Origin: Cupriavidus sp. IDO
GTDB lineage: Bacteria > Pseudomonadota > Gammaproteobacteria > Burkholderiales > Burkholderiaceae
DNA: 46,107 nt
Reading direction: 5' to 3'
Assembly: GCF_000812465.1 (NCBI RefSeq)
Contig: NZ_JWMA01000037.1
Location: 1-46,107 of the forward strand
The position numbers and the translations under genes were made by a program. Position 1 is the stretch's first letter. The number at the start of each line of letters is the position of its first letter. Under the pieces are notes generated by a model. That model ran no database searches, was not told where the DNA came from, and saw nothing but the letters and a program-made list of their open reading frames with translations. Shown in pieces: positions 16,399 through 24,761 of this stretch.

Positions 16399-17646
16399 TT
16401 ACGCGGGCTTCGGTGCCTCGGGCAGCGTCAGCACGCCGCGGGCCTGCAGTTCCTGCAGCTGGTCATCGCTCATCCGCAGCAGGTTCTGCAGTACCGCACG
16501 CGTGCCCTCGCCCAGCGTAGGCGGCGCGTTGCGGATCGGCAGGCGCTGGCCATCCAGTCGGTAAGGGGGCGCGAACACGTGCGTACTGCCAGCAACGGGA
16601 TGCGGCATCTCGCGCAGCAGTCCACCCTCGCGGGTCCGCTCGCTGGTCAATGCCTCGTGCAGTCCCGCCACCTTGCCGCAGGGAATGCCGCAGGCCGTCA
16701 TGCGCTCAAGCAGCAGTTCGCGCGCAAAGCCGCGAATCAGGCCGGTAATCAGCGGGGTCAACGTCTCGCGGTTCTTGGCGCGCTCCACATTGGTGGCATA
16801 GCGCGGGTCCTCGACGATGTCCGGGCGCTCGATGACCTGGCGGCAGAACTTGTCGAACTGGCTGTTGTTGCCGACGGCGATGATCAGCGGGCCATCGGCG
16901 GCCTCGAACATGCCATAGGGCACGATGGACGGATGGGCATTGCCATAGCGCGCGGGGTCGCGCCCGAGCAGCATGGCGTCCAGGCCGTAATAGCCGGTGA
17001 CCATCAGGCCGCAGTCGTACAGCGCCATCTCGATCAGTTGGCCCTTGCCCTTGCGCTCACGGCGGAACAGGGCCGCCAGCACCGCCTGCGCGGCGTACAT
17101 GCCGGTCATCAGGTCCACCACCGCCACGCCGAACTTCAGCGGCGGCGTGTTCGCTTCCCCGTTCAGCGCCATGAGCCCGGCCTCGCCCTGGATCACCAGA
17201 TCGTAGCCGGGGCGCTTGGCCTCGGGGCCGCTGGTGTTGTAGCCGGAAACCGCGCAGTAGATCAGGTCGGGCCTGATCGCCTTGAGCTGTTCGTAGCCGA
17301 GGCCAAGCTTTTCGGCCCCGCCGGTCTTGAAATTGTGGATGACCACGTCGAACTGCGGCAGCAGGTCGTAGACAATCTGCACGCCTTCCTTGCTCTGCAG
17401 ATCCAGCGTGATGGACCGCTTGTTGCGGTTCATGCTGTTGTAGTAAGTCGTCTCGGTCTTGCCGATGCGCATGCCCCAGTCGCGCGTGTCGTCGCCGCGG
17501 GCGGGGTGTTCCACCTTGACCACCTCTGCGCCGAAATCGGCCAGCACCTGGCCGCACAACGGTCCCGCAAACACACGCGACAGGTCAAGTACGCGCACGC
17601 CCTCAAGCGGGAAGTCGATGCCCTGGGATTGGTCAGGCGTCTGCAT
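16399..17646 (-). CDS. CaiB/BaiF (class III) CoA-transferase
   Basis: These enzymes move CoA between carboxylic acids through a mixed-anhydride on an aspartate. The start at 17646 is supported by AAGGAGA and gives 415 residues, the family size. The N-terminus has VLDLSRVFAGPLCGQVLADFGAEVVKVE, followed by NKRSITLDL, and the catalytic aspartate is D149 in RPGYDLVIQG. The remaining segments GVAVVDLMTGMYA and GNNSQFDKFC are also typical. Co-transcribed with a Bug receptor, it probably activates the imported carboxylate for degradation; the acid is not known. Confidence 0.93.
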   Translation of the reverse strand: MQTPDQSQGIDFPLEGVRVLDLSRVFAGPLCGQVLADFGAEVVKVEHPARGDDTRDWGMRIGKTETTYYNSMNRNKRSITLDLQSKEGVQIVYDLLPQFDVVIHNFKTGGAEKLGLGYEQLKAIRPDLIYCAVSGYNTSGPEAKRPGYDLVIQGEAGLMALNGEANTPPLKFGVAVVDLMTGMYAAQAVLAALFRRERKGKGQLIEMALYDCGLMVTGYYGLDAMLLGRDPARYGNAHPSIVPYGMFEAADGPLIIAVGNNSQFDKFCRQVIERPDIVEDPRYATNVERAKNRETLTPLITGLIRGFARELLLERMTACGIPCGKVAGLHEALTSERTREGGLLREMPHPVAGSTHVFAPPYRLDGQRLPIRNAPPTLGEGTRAVLQNLLRMSDDQLQELQARGVLTLPEAPKPA

Positions 17647-18337
17647 TATTTGTCTCCTTGGACTGTATCGAGGCATGACCCGTCTCTGGAACATCGCAGC
17701 AAATGTCGGGTCGACGCCATGCGAAAGATTCCTTGGGCGCTGCCCGGTCCCTTCGCGTTTAACCTGCCATTCTTGCTTGGATAAATGGGCAATACAATAC
17801 TCACCCACGTTGACAGAATGTTCAACAAAATTTGACGATGCCATCGCTGCATGAGCGCGCTTGCGCTTATGAGGACCGCATGCGATATCAATGGCTTGCT
17901 GGTGAACGTGCGATCTGCCGTTTCACCAGAGAGGAAAGCGGACTGACCACGTCATCGAGGCGGCCCTCGGCTTCACCCTTGCGCACGCATCCCAGCGGGG
18001 CGGGGATGCCGATGCCGGTGGTCGCCAGCAGGCTGCCGCCGGCCTGCTCCAGCACAATGATGCGATCCAGGTGAAAAGCGCGCTCATGTATTGCTTCTCA
18101 AAGCGGACCGCGGCCTATGTCGAAGGCGTCTGGCAGCACGCTTCCGGTGACGGCCCGGCAACAGGGGCATGGATCAATGGACTGTCCGGGCCTGCTGCGG
18201 CTTCAAGCGGGCGTACGCAGGTGCTTGGGCGCATTGTGGTGACGACTGCGTTTTAGCGATCCGCCTGGTCAGGCCTTCGGCCTATGCTCCGGGCAAGCGA
18301 CCTACGTTCGCCCGTCACCCGATCGTCGCATCCCGAC
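17647..18337. other. Intergenic region with a coding-like remnant
   Basis: No intact gene is seen. Minus-strand bases of about 17890-18100 stay open for nearly 70 codons with strong GC3 bias (segment HLDRIIVLEQAGGSLLATTG) but lack a start and run between stops; it looks like a fragment of a lost gene. I cannot assign a family. The CoA-transferase promoter should be in 17650-17830, which is AT-richer. Confidence 0.4.
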
Positions 18338-18718
18338 CTACCTTAGGGCCTCGGGTTCGTGGCAAACCACTTCGATGTTGTGTCCGTCCGGACCAATGAC
18401 GAACGCTGCATAGTAGTTCGCGTGGTAGTGCGGGCGCAGACCAGGCGCACCATTGTCTTTGCCACCCGCCTCCAGAGCCGCGCGATAGAAAGCTTCGACC
18501 TGCTGGCGATTCTCGGCCGTGAACGCCAAGTGAAGATGCGACGGCTTCTCCTCGGTGTGGTACAGGCACAATGAGGCCTTACCCTTTGGGCTAAGCTCGA
18601 CACCATACGCAGGCGGCCCCTCCGAGGCAACAGCTACGCCGAGCGGTTCCAGTGCCTTGAGGAAGAACGCTTTGCTCGCTGCATAGTCGCTGACTCCGAA
18701 TTTGACGTGGTCAAACAT
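18338..18718 (-). CDS. VOC (glyoxalase/bleomycin-resistance) family protein
   Basis: A 126-residue single-domain VOC protein: MFDHVKFGVSDYAASKAFF opening, HLHLAFTAENRQQVEAFY in the middle and the C-terminal IGPDGHNIEVVCHE metal-ligand strand. Histidine H4 and glutamate in NIEVV fit the usual metal site. A CAGGAGAA site precedes the ATG. Such stand-alone proteins may be lyases, isomerases or resistance proteins; no specific substrate can be given. It stands alone. Confidence 0.9.
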   Translation of the reverse strand: MFDHVKFGVSDYAASKAFFLKALEPLGVAVASEGPPAYGVELSPKGKASLCLYHTEEKPSHLHLAFTAENRQQVEAFYRAALEAGGKDNGAPGLRPHYHANYYAAFVIGPDGHNIEVVCHEPEALR

Positions 18719-18946
18719 GAGTTCTCCTGAAGTGTGTGGGCCTGCGCGAGGATCCTAACCCTTCCATCAAGGGGACGTCCATAAGCGGGCTTCGCCCACT
18801 AGCGGCCGCCCCTCGTGTCAAACGTTGGGCGTCCGGTCTTGAAATTGGGCAATGGCAGCTCCTGGCCCCATGGCAGCTCGCCAGGCTATTCCAAACCAGG
18901 CGTCTCAGGCAGGCGGGCATCACGCCGGGGCAGGCGCCGTCGGCAA

Positions 18947-18976
18947 TGAAAACGGGCAGCCCGAAGGCTGCCCGTT
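18947..18976 (-). terminator. Rho-independent terminator after the TRAP receptor gene
   Basis: An 11-bp perfect stem (AACGGGCAGCC/GGCTGCCCGTT) with a four-base loop (TTCG on the minus strand, a very stable tetraloop) is followed by TTTTC on the minus strand, 23 bases beyond the stop of the TRAP receptor gene. Confidence 0.8.
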
Positions 18977-18998
18977 TCGCTTTGTAAATCGCCCGTGC

Positions 18999-20042
18999 CT
19001 AGCGCAGCCCGGCTTCCGCGCTGAGGTAGGTCTTCAGCAGTGCCGCCCCGCGCTCGCCCACGCGCGATTGCCAGATCGCCACCGCGCTCAGGCCCGCGTC
19101 GCGCAGCGCCTGCTGCACGGCAGGCGCCGGATTGTCCTGGATCGTTACCCCGTTGGCGCGCATGCGGGCAGTGTTCTCGGCCAGCCGCGTATTCAGCCGC
19201 GCCCACTGCTTGTCTTCCGTCGCGCTGGCCGCCGCGGTCACGGCATCTCGCTGGGCCGGCGTCAGGGCCTGCCATGTGGTGGCGTTGACGGTCGTGAACG
19301 ACAACGGCATGGCATAGCCGATGGCCGTGAAGTTGGGCAGGTAGTCCCACAGCTTGCGGCCGGCTCCGCCATCGCCCGATGACAGCACGGCGTTCACCGA
19401 GCCGTCCTTCAGGCGCGGCATGGCGTCGGCAAACGACAGGTTCTGCGCCTTCGCCCCCGCCGCGCGCATGACCTCGGCGGAGGTCTCGTCATAGGCGCGC
19501 ACCGACAGCGCGCGCAGATCGTCGAGCGTGCCCACGGGATGGCGCGACCACAGGCCTGTGGGCGGCCAGGGCGTGACGTAGAGCAGATGCTGGCCCTGCT
19601 TCTCGAAGGCGCGCGCGTAGTCCGCGCGGGTCAGGTCGGCCAGCCGGCGCGCCTTGTCGACCGACGTCGCCACAAACGGCAGCGACGACAGCAGGAAAAT
19701 CGGATCGACCTCGCCCAGCGCACCGCCGAATGCGTCGCCGGCCTGCAGCCTGCCGTCGCGGATCGCGGCCGGCATCTGCGCGGACTTGAAGCCCGCGCTG
19801 GCATCGAAGGTCGGCTGCGGGGCCATCGCGCCCTGCGTGCGGGCTGAAACCTCTTGCGCAAACGTGGTCAGTCCCTCGCCCGGCATCGACGTCGCCGGGT
19901 ATTCGGTGCCCATCTGCCAGACCACCGGCGCGGGTTGCGCATGGGCGACGGGCGCGAGCAGGGCAGCGGTGGCGACGGCAAGGCCCGCGGTCATCGCGAA
20001 CGATAGCGTGGCGTGGGCAAGGCGAGGGCGAAGAAGGCGCAT
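18999..20042 (-). CDS. TRAP-type (DctP-like) periplasmic receptor, orphan
   Basis: TRAP receptors bind organic acids for a DctQM sodium symporter. The 347-residue protein has a long signal peptide ending VAHAQ at about residue 36 and the family elements: VVWQMGTEYPATSMPGEGLTTFAQEV, GDAFGGALGEVDPIFLLSSLPF and the DDLRALSVRAYDETSAEVMRAAGA region where the carboxylate-binding arginine normally lies. The ATG at 20042 is preferred over an upstream start because it opens a proper signal peptide. No dctQ or dctM lies anywhere in the window, so it must share a membrane partner or act otherwise. A strong terminator follows. Confidence 0.85.
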   Translation of the reverse strand: MRLLRPRLAHATLSFAMTAGLAVATAALLAPVAHAQPAPVVWQMGTEYPATSMPGEGLTTFAQEVSARTQGAMAPQPTFDASAGFKSAQMPAAIRDGRLQAGDAFGGALGEVDPIFLLSSLPFVATSVDKARRLADLTRADYARAFEKQGQHLLYVTPWPPTGLWSRHPVGTLDDLRALSVRAYDETSAEVMRAAGAKAQNLSFADAMPRLKDGSVNAVLSSGDGGAGRKLWDYLPNFTAIGYAMPLSFTTVNATTWQALTPAQRDAVTAAASATEDKQWARLNTRLAENTARMRANGVTIQDNPAPAVQQALRDAGLSAVAIWQSRVGERGAALLKTYLSAEAGLR

Positions 20043-20198
20043 GGAAGGGTGGATGGAAGAGTGGGGGAGGTTTCGGCGGGCCGGGCTCCGCCATCGCGGG
20101 CGGTGCCGGCCGGTGTGCATTATAGGCATCCCCTGCCGGAATGACTGGGCGCTAGCTGGACATTCTTCCTTCTGGCTGTTCCAGGGGGCGCGGCCCGG

Positions 20199-21161
20199 TC
20201 ATTCCAGTTGAACGTTGGCGTGCTTGATGACCTCGTTCCAACGCCTGTTGTCGTCGGCCAGCAACCTGGCCATTTCCGACCCGGAGCCATAGAACGGCTG
20301 CGCGCCCTGGGCCGTCAGCCGCCTGACCATTTCGGGTTCGACGATGATGGACCTGACAGTGTCCTGGAGCTTTCTTATCACCTGCGGGCTGGTTCCTGCG
20401 GGCGCCATCAGTGCTGACCAGGACTCCGTTTCCGCATTTTTGATGCCAAGCTCTTCGAAGGTCGGAACATCGGGGATCGCGGCATTGCGCTGCCTGCTGG
20501 CCACGCCGAGCAAGCGGACCCGGCCCGACTTGACGTAGGGTTGCACGGTGGGAAGGTTCACGAAAAGAACCTGTATCTGACCGCTCAGTAGATCGGCTGC
20601 TGCAGGACCGGCGCCCTTGTACGGGACGTGCGTGAACTTGACTCCGGACCGGAGCATGAAGAGCTCGCCGATCATGTGGTTGACGGACCCCTGTCCCGCG
20701 GAGCCCATATTGAGCTTCCCGGGATTAGCCCTCGCGTACTGGAGCAGCTCCGCCATGCTCCTCGCCGGCGTACTGGCCGAGACGGCCAGCACGTTCGGGA
20801 CCGTAGCAAAGAGCGCAATCGGCGCAAAGTCCTTCGACGGCGAGAACGGCAGGTTCCTGGACAACAGCGGTTGTATGACCTGACTGCCCATCGTCGCGTA
20901 CAACAGCGTATACCCATCGGCGCGCGCCCTGGCGACGAATGCCGCGCCGATGGCTCCGCCAGCGCCGGGCTTGTTGTCCACGATGACCGGTTGGCCCAGC
21001 ACCTGGGACATGCGGGTTGCCAGCAGCCGCGCGGTAAGGTTTACGGTCCCGCCTGGTGCGAACGGCACGACAAGATCGACCGGCTTGTCGGGATACGCTT
21101 GCGCGCTGACGACGGAGCAGAACCCCATGGCAGCAACAAGCACCGTAGTGAACTTGAACAT
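20199..21161 (-). CDS. Bug/TctC family periplasmic solute receptor
   Basis: The start at 21161 follows a GAAGGAGA site and opens a signal peptide ending VVSAQ (residue 21). The mature part shows YPDKPVDLVVPFAPGG, DNKPGAGGAIGAAFVARA, HVPYKGAGPA and a C-terminal RWNEVIKHANVQLE, all Bug-family landmarks; length 320 is normal. It begins only 19 bases after the stop of the argininosuccinate-lyase-like gene, so receptor and enzyme are co-transcribed. The ligand is likely the lyase's substrate, a polycarboxylate with a C-N bond; this is inference from the pairing. Confidence 0.93.
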   Translation of the reverse strand: MFKFTTVLVAAMGFCSVVSAQAYPDKPVDLVVPFAPGGTVNLTARLLATRMSQVLGQPVIVDNKPGAGGAIGAAFVARARADGYTLLYATMGSQVIQPLLSRNLPFSPSKDFAPIALFATVPNVLAVSASTPARSMAELLQYARANPGKLNMGSAGQGSVNHMIGELFMLRSGVKFTHVPYKGAGPAAADLLSGQIQVLFVNLPTVQPYVKSGRVRLLGVASRQRNAAIPDVPTFEELGIKNAETESWSALMAPAGTSPQVIRKLQDTVRSIIVEPEMVRRLTAQGAQPFYGSGSEMARLLADDNRRWNEVIKHANVQLE

Positions 21162-21180
21162 GGTCGTCTCCTTCGGAATG

Positions 21181-22719
21181 TCAGCGGGCATGCGCCGAAA
21201 CCGGCGGCTGGTGGTCGGACGAAACGAGCGCCCGGGTGCGCCGCTCCAGCAACGCCGATGCATCGCGAATCCGCCTGTCGGTCGCCTCGAGGGCATCAGC
21301 CCGCTTCCCGAGCGCGAGTCTCTGTTCATCGATCCGTGCGATCACGCCTTGCGGAGCTGGCGCACCGTATGACCGGCGCCCATCCACATTGAAGATCGGG
21401 TCCAGGCATTTCGCAACGTCCTCGCCGGAGAGCGCCACCGCTCGTCCGACCTGCTGTTCTGCTGCGGCATCGATCATCTCCGGCGTGATCGCGGTAGCCG
21501 GAAGGCCCTCATCGAGCGCACGCCGCACGACAGCGCCGATGATGTGATGGGCGTCGCGGAACGAGAGGTCTGCCTTCCGGACAAGCAGGTCGGCCAGATC
21601 GGTTACGGCGGAGAAATCCCCTGCGGCCCGCGATGCCATGCGTTCACGATCCGGTTGAACGTCCTGTACCAGCAACTTCATCAGTTCAAGGCACTTCAGC
21701 GCTTCTTCACAGCTCTCCCAGCAGGTTCGCGTGCTTTCGCGGCTGCTGTCGCCAGAATGCGTGAAGTGCGTGGACTTCACCGTCGTGAGCGCGCCCGACG
21801 TGAGGCCGATAAGATGCGCGGTCTTGCCACGCAGGTACTCCAGCACAACCGGATTCTTCTTTTGCGGCATGATGCTGGACGTCCCGGCGATGCTGTCCGG
21901 AAAGCTCAGAAATCCGAACTCGGGCGTCGACCAGATATAGAAGTCCTGCACCATCCGACTGCACGTGATCATCATGATCGAGAGCGTCGCGCTCAACTCC
22001 AGCGCAAAGTCTCGCGATGCCACGCTGTCCAGCGCGTTCCCGAGTGGCCGGCTGAAGCCCAGCAAGCTGCTGGTCAGGACGCGATCGATGGGGAATGACG
22101 TTCCGGCCAGTGCGCACGCCCCGAGCGGGCAGCCATCGATGGTTTCAAGTACATGCAGAAGCCGGTCGATGTCTCGGGACCACGCCTCGACCAATGCCGA
22201 GAAGTAGTACCCATAAGTGATCGGCTGCGCGGCCTGCATGTGGGTATAGCCGGGCATGACATGGGTGGCGTATTCGCCCGCCTGGGTCAGCGCCGCATCG
22301 CACAGACCCACAAGGGCTGCACAGATCCGCAGGACAAAGCTGCGCGCACGAATCCGGTCATTGGTCGCGCCAATATCATTTCGGCTCCGTGCCGTGTGCA
22401 ACCGGCCACCGAGATTCTGACCAACCAGCTTGATCAGGTGGGCTTCGTAGTTGAAATAAGCATCTTCTCGCGCTGCATCCAGTTCGACCGCCTCGGGGCC
22501 ATCCTCCCGCATTTTCAGAATCGCATTGGCGAGGGTCAAAGTCGTGTTCTGGTCAAGTATGCCTTGCTGATCAAGCATAATCAGATGGGCGAGGTTAATC
22601 TGAGTCAGAACCTCAAAATTCTTTGTAAAGAATTCACGTGTGGTTCGGGGCTGGAAAATGTACTGGATAACTTCCCTTGCAGGAGGCTGTTTGAGCCGGC
22701 GGCTAACTTTGGATTCCAT
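21181..22719 (-). CDS. Argininosuccinate-lyase-like C-N lyase
   Basis: Members of the fumarase/aspartase superfamily eliminate an amine from an N-substituted aspartate to give fumarate. The signature loop GTSSIMPQKKNP (residues 279-290) is intact, as are GGRLHTARSRNDI (104-116) and GYTHMQAAQPIT (157-168), which place it with argininosuccinate lyases. It is 512 residues against about 460 for housekeeping ArgH, with extra length at the C-terminus. Its setting, a Bug receptor and a LysR regulator and no arginine genes, argues for a catabolic paralogue, such as lyases acting on ethylenediamine-disuccinate or iminodisuccinate. ATG at 22719; no strong ribosome-binding site. Confidence 0.88.
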   Translation of the reverse strand: MESKVSRRLKQPPAREVIQYIFQPRTTREFFTKNFEVLTQINLAHLIMLDQQGILDQNTTLTLANAILKMREDGPEAVELDAAREDAYFNYEAHLIKLVGQNLGGRLHTARSRNDIGATNDRIRARSFVLRICAALVGLCDAALTQAGEYATHVMPGYTHMQAAQPITYGYYFSALVEAWSRDIDRLLHVLETIDGCPLGACALAGTSFPIDRVLTSSLLGFSRPLGNALDSVASRDFALELSATLSIMMITCSRMVQDFYIWSTPEFGFLSFPDSIAGTSSIMPQKKNPVVLEYLRGKTAHLIGLTSGALTTVKSTHFTHSGDSSRESTRTCWESCEEALKCLELMKLLVQDVQPDRERMASRAAGDFSAVTDLADLLVRKADLSFRDAHHIIGAVVRRALDEGLPATAITPEMIDAAAEQQVGRAVALSGEDVAKCLDPIFNVDGRRSYGAPAPQGVIARIDEQRLALGKRADALEATDRRIRDASALLERRTRALVSSDHQPPVSAHAR

Positions 22720-22883
22720 TATCAAAACCTGTCGAAGAAGAACATGAATTGAGTTTGGGTTCGCCGCCATCTATACGTCAAATCAGCATTTCGCAGCTTC
22801 CTATACAATTCTGATATGCCTCACTAGGCTACGTGTCGCGCACGGCACGGCGTGCCACAATCCGTTCCTTTTGGAGCCGTACG
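22720..22883. promoter_or_regulatory. Divergent promoter of the lyase/Bug operon and its LysR gene
   Basis: This 164-base AT-rich gap separates the lyase gene from the divergent LysR gene, the usual place for a LysR operator and both promoters. Around 22770-22830 there are several short T-N11-A type dyads, but none is unambiguous by eye. Confidence 0.5.
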
Positions 22884-23792
22884 ATGAACTTCAAGCAGAT
22901 CGAAGCGTTTCGTGCCGTGATGATGTCGCGCTCCATGACGACGGCCGCGGGCCTTCTGCACACCTCGCAACCCAATATCAGTCGCTGGATCGCGCTACTG
23001 GAGCGCACGGTTGGCTTTCAGTTGTTCCAGCGTAGTGGAACCAAACTCATCCCGACGGCGGAGGCGGAAGCGTTCTATGCCGACGTCGAGCGGGCTTTCA
23101 TTGGGCTGGAGTCGCTCGACGAAAGCGCGAATTCAATCCGGCGCAGGGGCACCGGCTTACTCCGGATCGGCGCAGTCGGATCCATTGCCGAGAGCGTATT
23201 GCCCGATGCAATCCGGGTTTTCAGACAGGCCTTTCCCGATATTCCGGTACTCGTCAACATGGGAAGGTCAGACGTCGTTGCCAAATGGACGGCGACAGGA
23301 TTTTGCGATATTGGATTCTGCTCGGTCCGTACTGAATTACCCAGTCTGCATTATCAAGAGATAAACCTGGCGCGCGGGATCTGCATCGTCTCCCGTTCCC
23401 ATCGGCTCGCGACAAGGACTGTACTGGAGCCGGCTGATTTTGAGAGCGAGCATTTTATTTCCTTGCCTGTGGAAAGCTCGAACAGGCGCGAGATCGACCG
23501 CCACTTCCCGCTGGAATCCAGAGTGCTTGCCATCGAAACGCCGTACGCCACAACCATCTGCAAAATGGTGAGCAAGGGACTCGGTGTGTCGATCGTAAGC
23601 CCGATAGTGAGCCGTGCTCTCGGTCTCGCCGACGTGTGTGAGATACCCTTCTCTGGCGACGTCCTGTTCCGAAGCTACGCCGTTACGTCCGACCATTTCC
23701 CCCTGAACGTCCTGGCAAGCCGAATGGCGGAATGCGTGCGCAATACCTTTGATGCATTCAATTCACAAGCCAGTGTGCAGGGGGGCGCCTGA
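22884..23792 (+). CDS. LysR family transcriptional regulator
   Basis: The ATG at 22884 gives 302 residues beginning with the LysR winged helix-turn-helix: MNFKQIEAFRAVMMSRSMTT, AAGLLHTSQPNISRWIALLE and RTVGFQLFQRS. The rest is the LysR substrate domain with LRIGAVGSIAESVLPDAIRVF and a late KGLGVSIVSP. It is divergent from the lyase/Bug operon by 164 bases and most likely activates it when the substrate is bound. TTGGAG precedes the start. Confidence 0.94.
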   Translation: MNFKQIEAFRAVMMSRSMTTAAGLLHTSQPNISRWIALLERTVGFQLFQRSGTKLIPTAEAEAFYADVERAFIGLESLDESANSIRRRGTGLLRIGAVGSIAESVLPDAIRVFRQAFPDIPVLVNMGRSDVVAKWTATGFCDIGFCSVRTELPSLHYQEINLARGICIVSRSHRLATRTVLEPADFESEHFISLPVESSNRREIDRHFPLESRVLAIETPYATTICKMVSKGLGVSIVSPIVSRALGLADVCEIPFSGDVLFRSYAVTSDHFPLNVLASRMAECVRNTFDAFNSQASVQGGA

Positions 23793-23879
23793 AGTGCGCG
23801 GAAACGCAGCGGTGCCCTGCCATACCGACGCAGGAACCGGACTTTCTTGCCGCCCCCCCACTCTTGACTGAAGCCAACA

Positions 23880-24308
23880 TTATTTCTGTTCTCGCATCGA
23901 TGGGGTAAAGGTGATCCCTACCAATAACCCTTCCGGTCCGATGAAACGACTGACGGTCTGGCCCCACGGCTCCTTCTTGTTCCTGACCAGCATTCGATAC
24001 CCTCGTGATTCAAGCTCCGCCGTAGCCTTTTCGACGTTGTCAACGTCAAACTCAATCCAGGCTTGCGGGACAGGAACGTCATCGGGCCAAGAATCCCTGC
24101 CGTAGCAGGACCGGGCTGCCTCGGAGAGCGGCCACAGGGCGAAGCTGTTTGCCCCTTTCAGCGCCTCCGTATGAAGGTAGCCGCCTTTCTCCTCATTGAA
24201 GGGGATACCGAAGGTCTGGCGGTACAGCCTGCGGCTTGCCTCCGCTTCGCGAACAATCGGGCCAAAGCCCGCGATGAACAAGACTGTGATGTTTGCGATC
24301 TCTTCCAT
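23880..24308 (-). CDS. VOC family protein
   Basis: A 142-residue VOC-fold protein: an opening NITVLFIAGFGPIVREAEASRRLYRQTFG with the typical interface region, EFDVDNVEKATAELESRGYRML in the middle and a C-terminal FIGPEGLLVGITFTPS. The start at 24308 follows CAAGGAGAA; the frame is open further upstream without a site. The usual first-strand histidine ligand is not obvious, so metal binding is uncertain. It stands alone, convergent with the LysR gene. Confidence 0.85.
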   Translation of the reverse strand: MEEIANITVLFIAGFGPIVREAEASRRLYRQTFGIPFNEEKGGYLHTEALKGANSFALWPLSEAARSCYGRDSWPDDVPVPQAWIEFDVDNVEKATAELESRGYRMLVRNKKEPWGQTVSRFIGPEGLLVGITFTPSMREQK

Positions 24309-24761
24309 GGCTTCTCCTTGGCCCCCGGAATGAGCGGTTTGGCTCGGCAGCAACGGTCACGAGTACCGGCTGCGATCGGGTGGGCGACCGCGATGGCCGA
24401 CTGCCTGACGAGCATGACAGTCCACGCCGATCGAGTTTTGGCGTGGCGTAGAGGCCGGCTTATGGGTTGGACCGGTCGTGGATAAGTGTAGGCTTGCTTC
24501 GGTTGGCTTGTAGCGGCCTGTTGCAACTCGGCATGTAGTGCAGCGCCGTGCCGATCCGGCCGCCATTGTCTTCATGCATCGCAACATAAGGCATCCCTGC
24601 TGCGAAGACTCCGTCCATGGAGACAACACCAATGCTGATAGCAAGCTCAACGTCTATGCTCACAATGTTGGGATGTTGAGTTGCAGGGCCGCCACTCAGG
24701 CCGCCCTGCGTGGCCAGAGCCCGATTGGCGCTGGAGGCTTCAATGATCTCGAGGACCAGCC
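24309..24761. other. Gap upstream of kup
   Basis: About 450 bases with no gene I can support. Short open frames on the minus strand (for instance 24460-24663) have no ribosome-binding site and no family resemblance. The kup promoter should be near the right end. I see no recognisable riboswitch. Confidence 0.5.

Noticed and set aside
18071..18256. Small plus-strand gene between the CoA-transferase and the VOC gene
   Set aside because: It has no ribosome-binding site, no family and a composition changing along its length; more likely debris.
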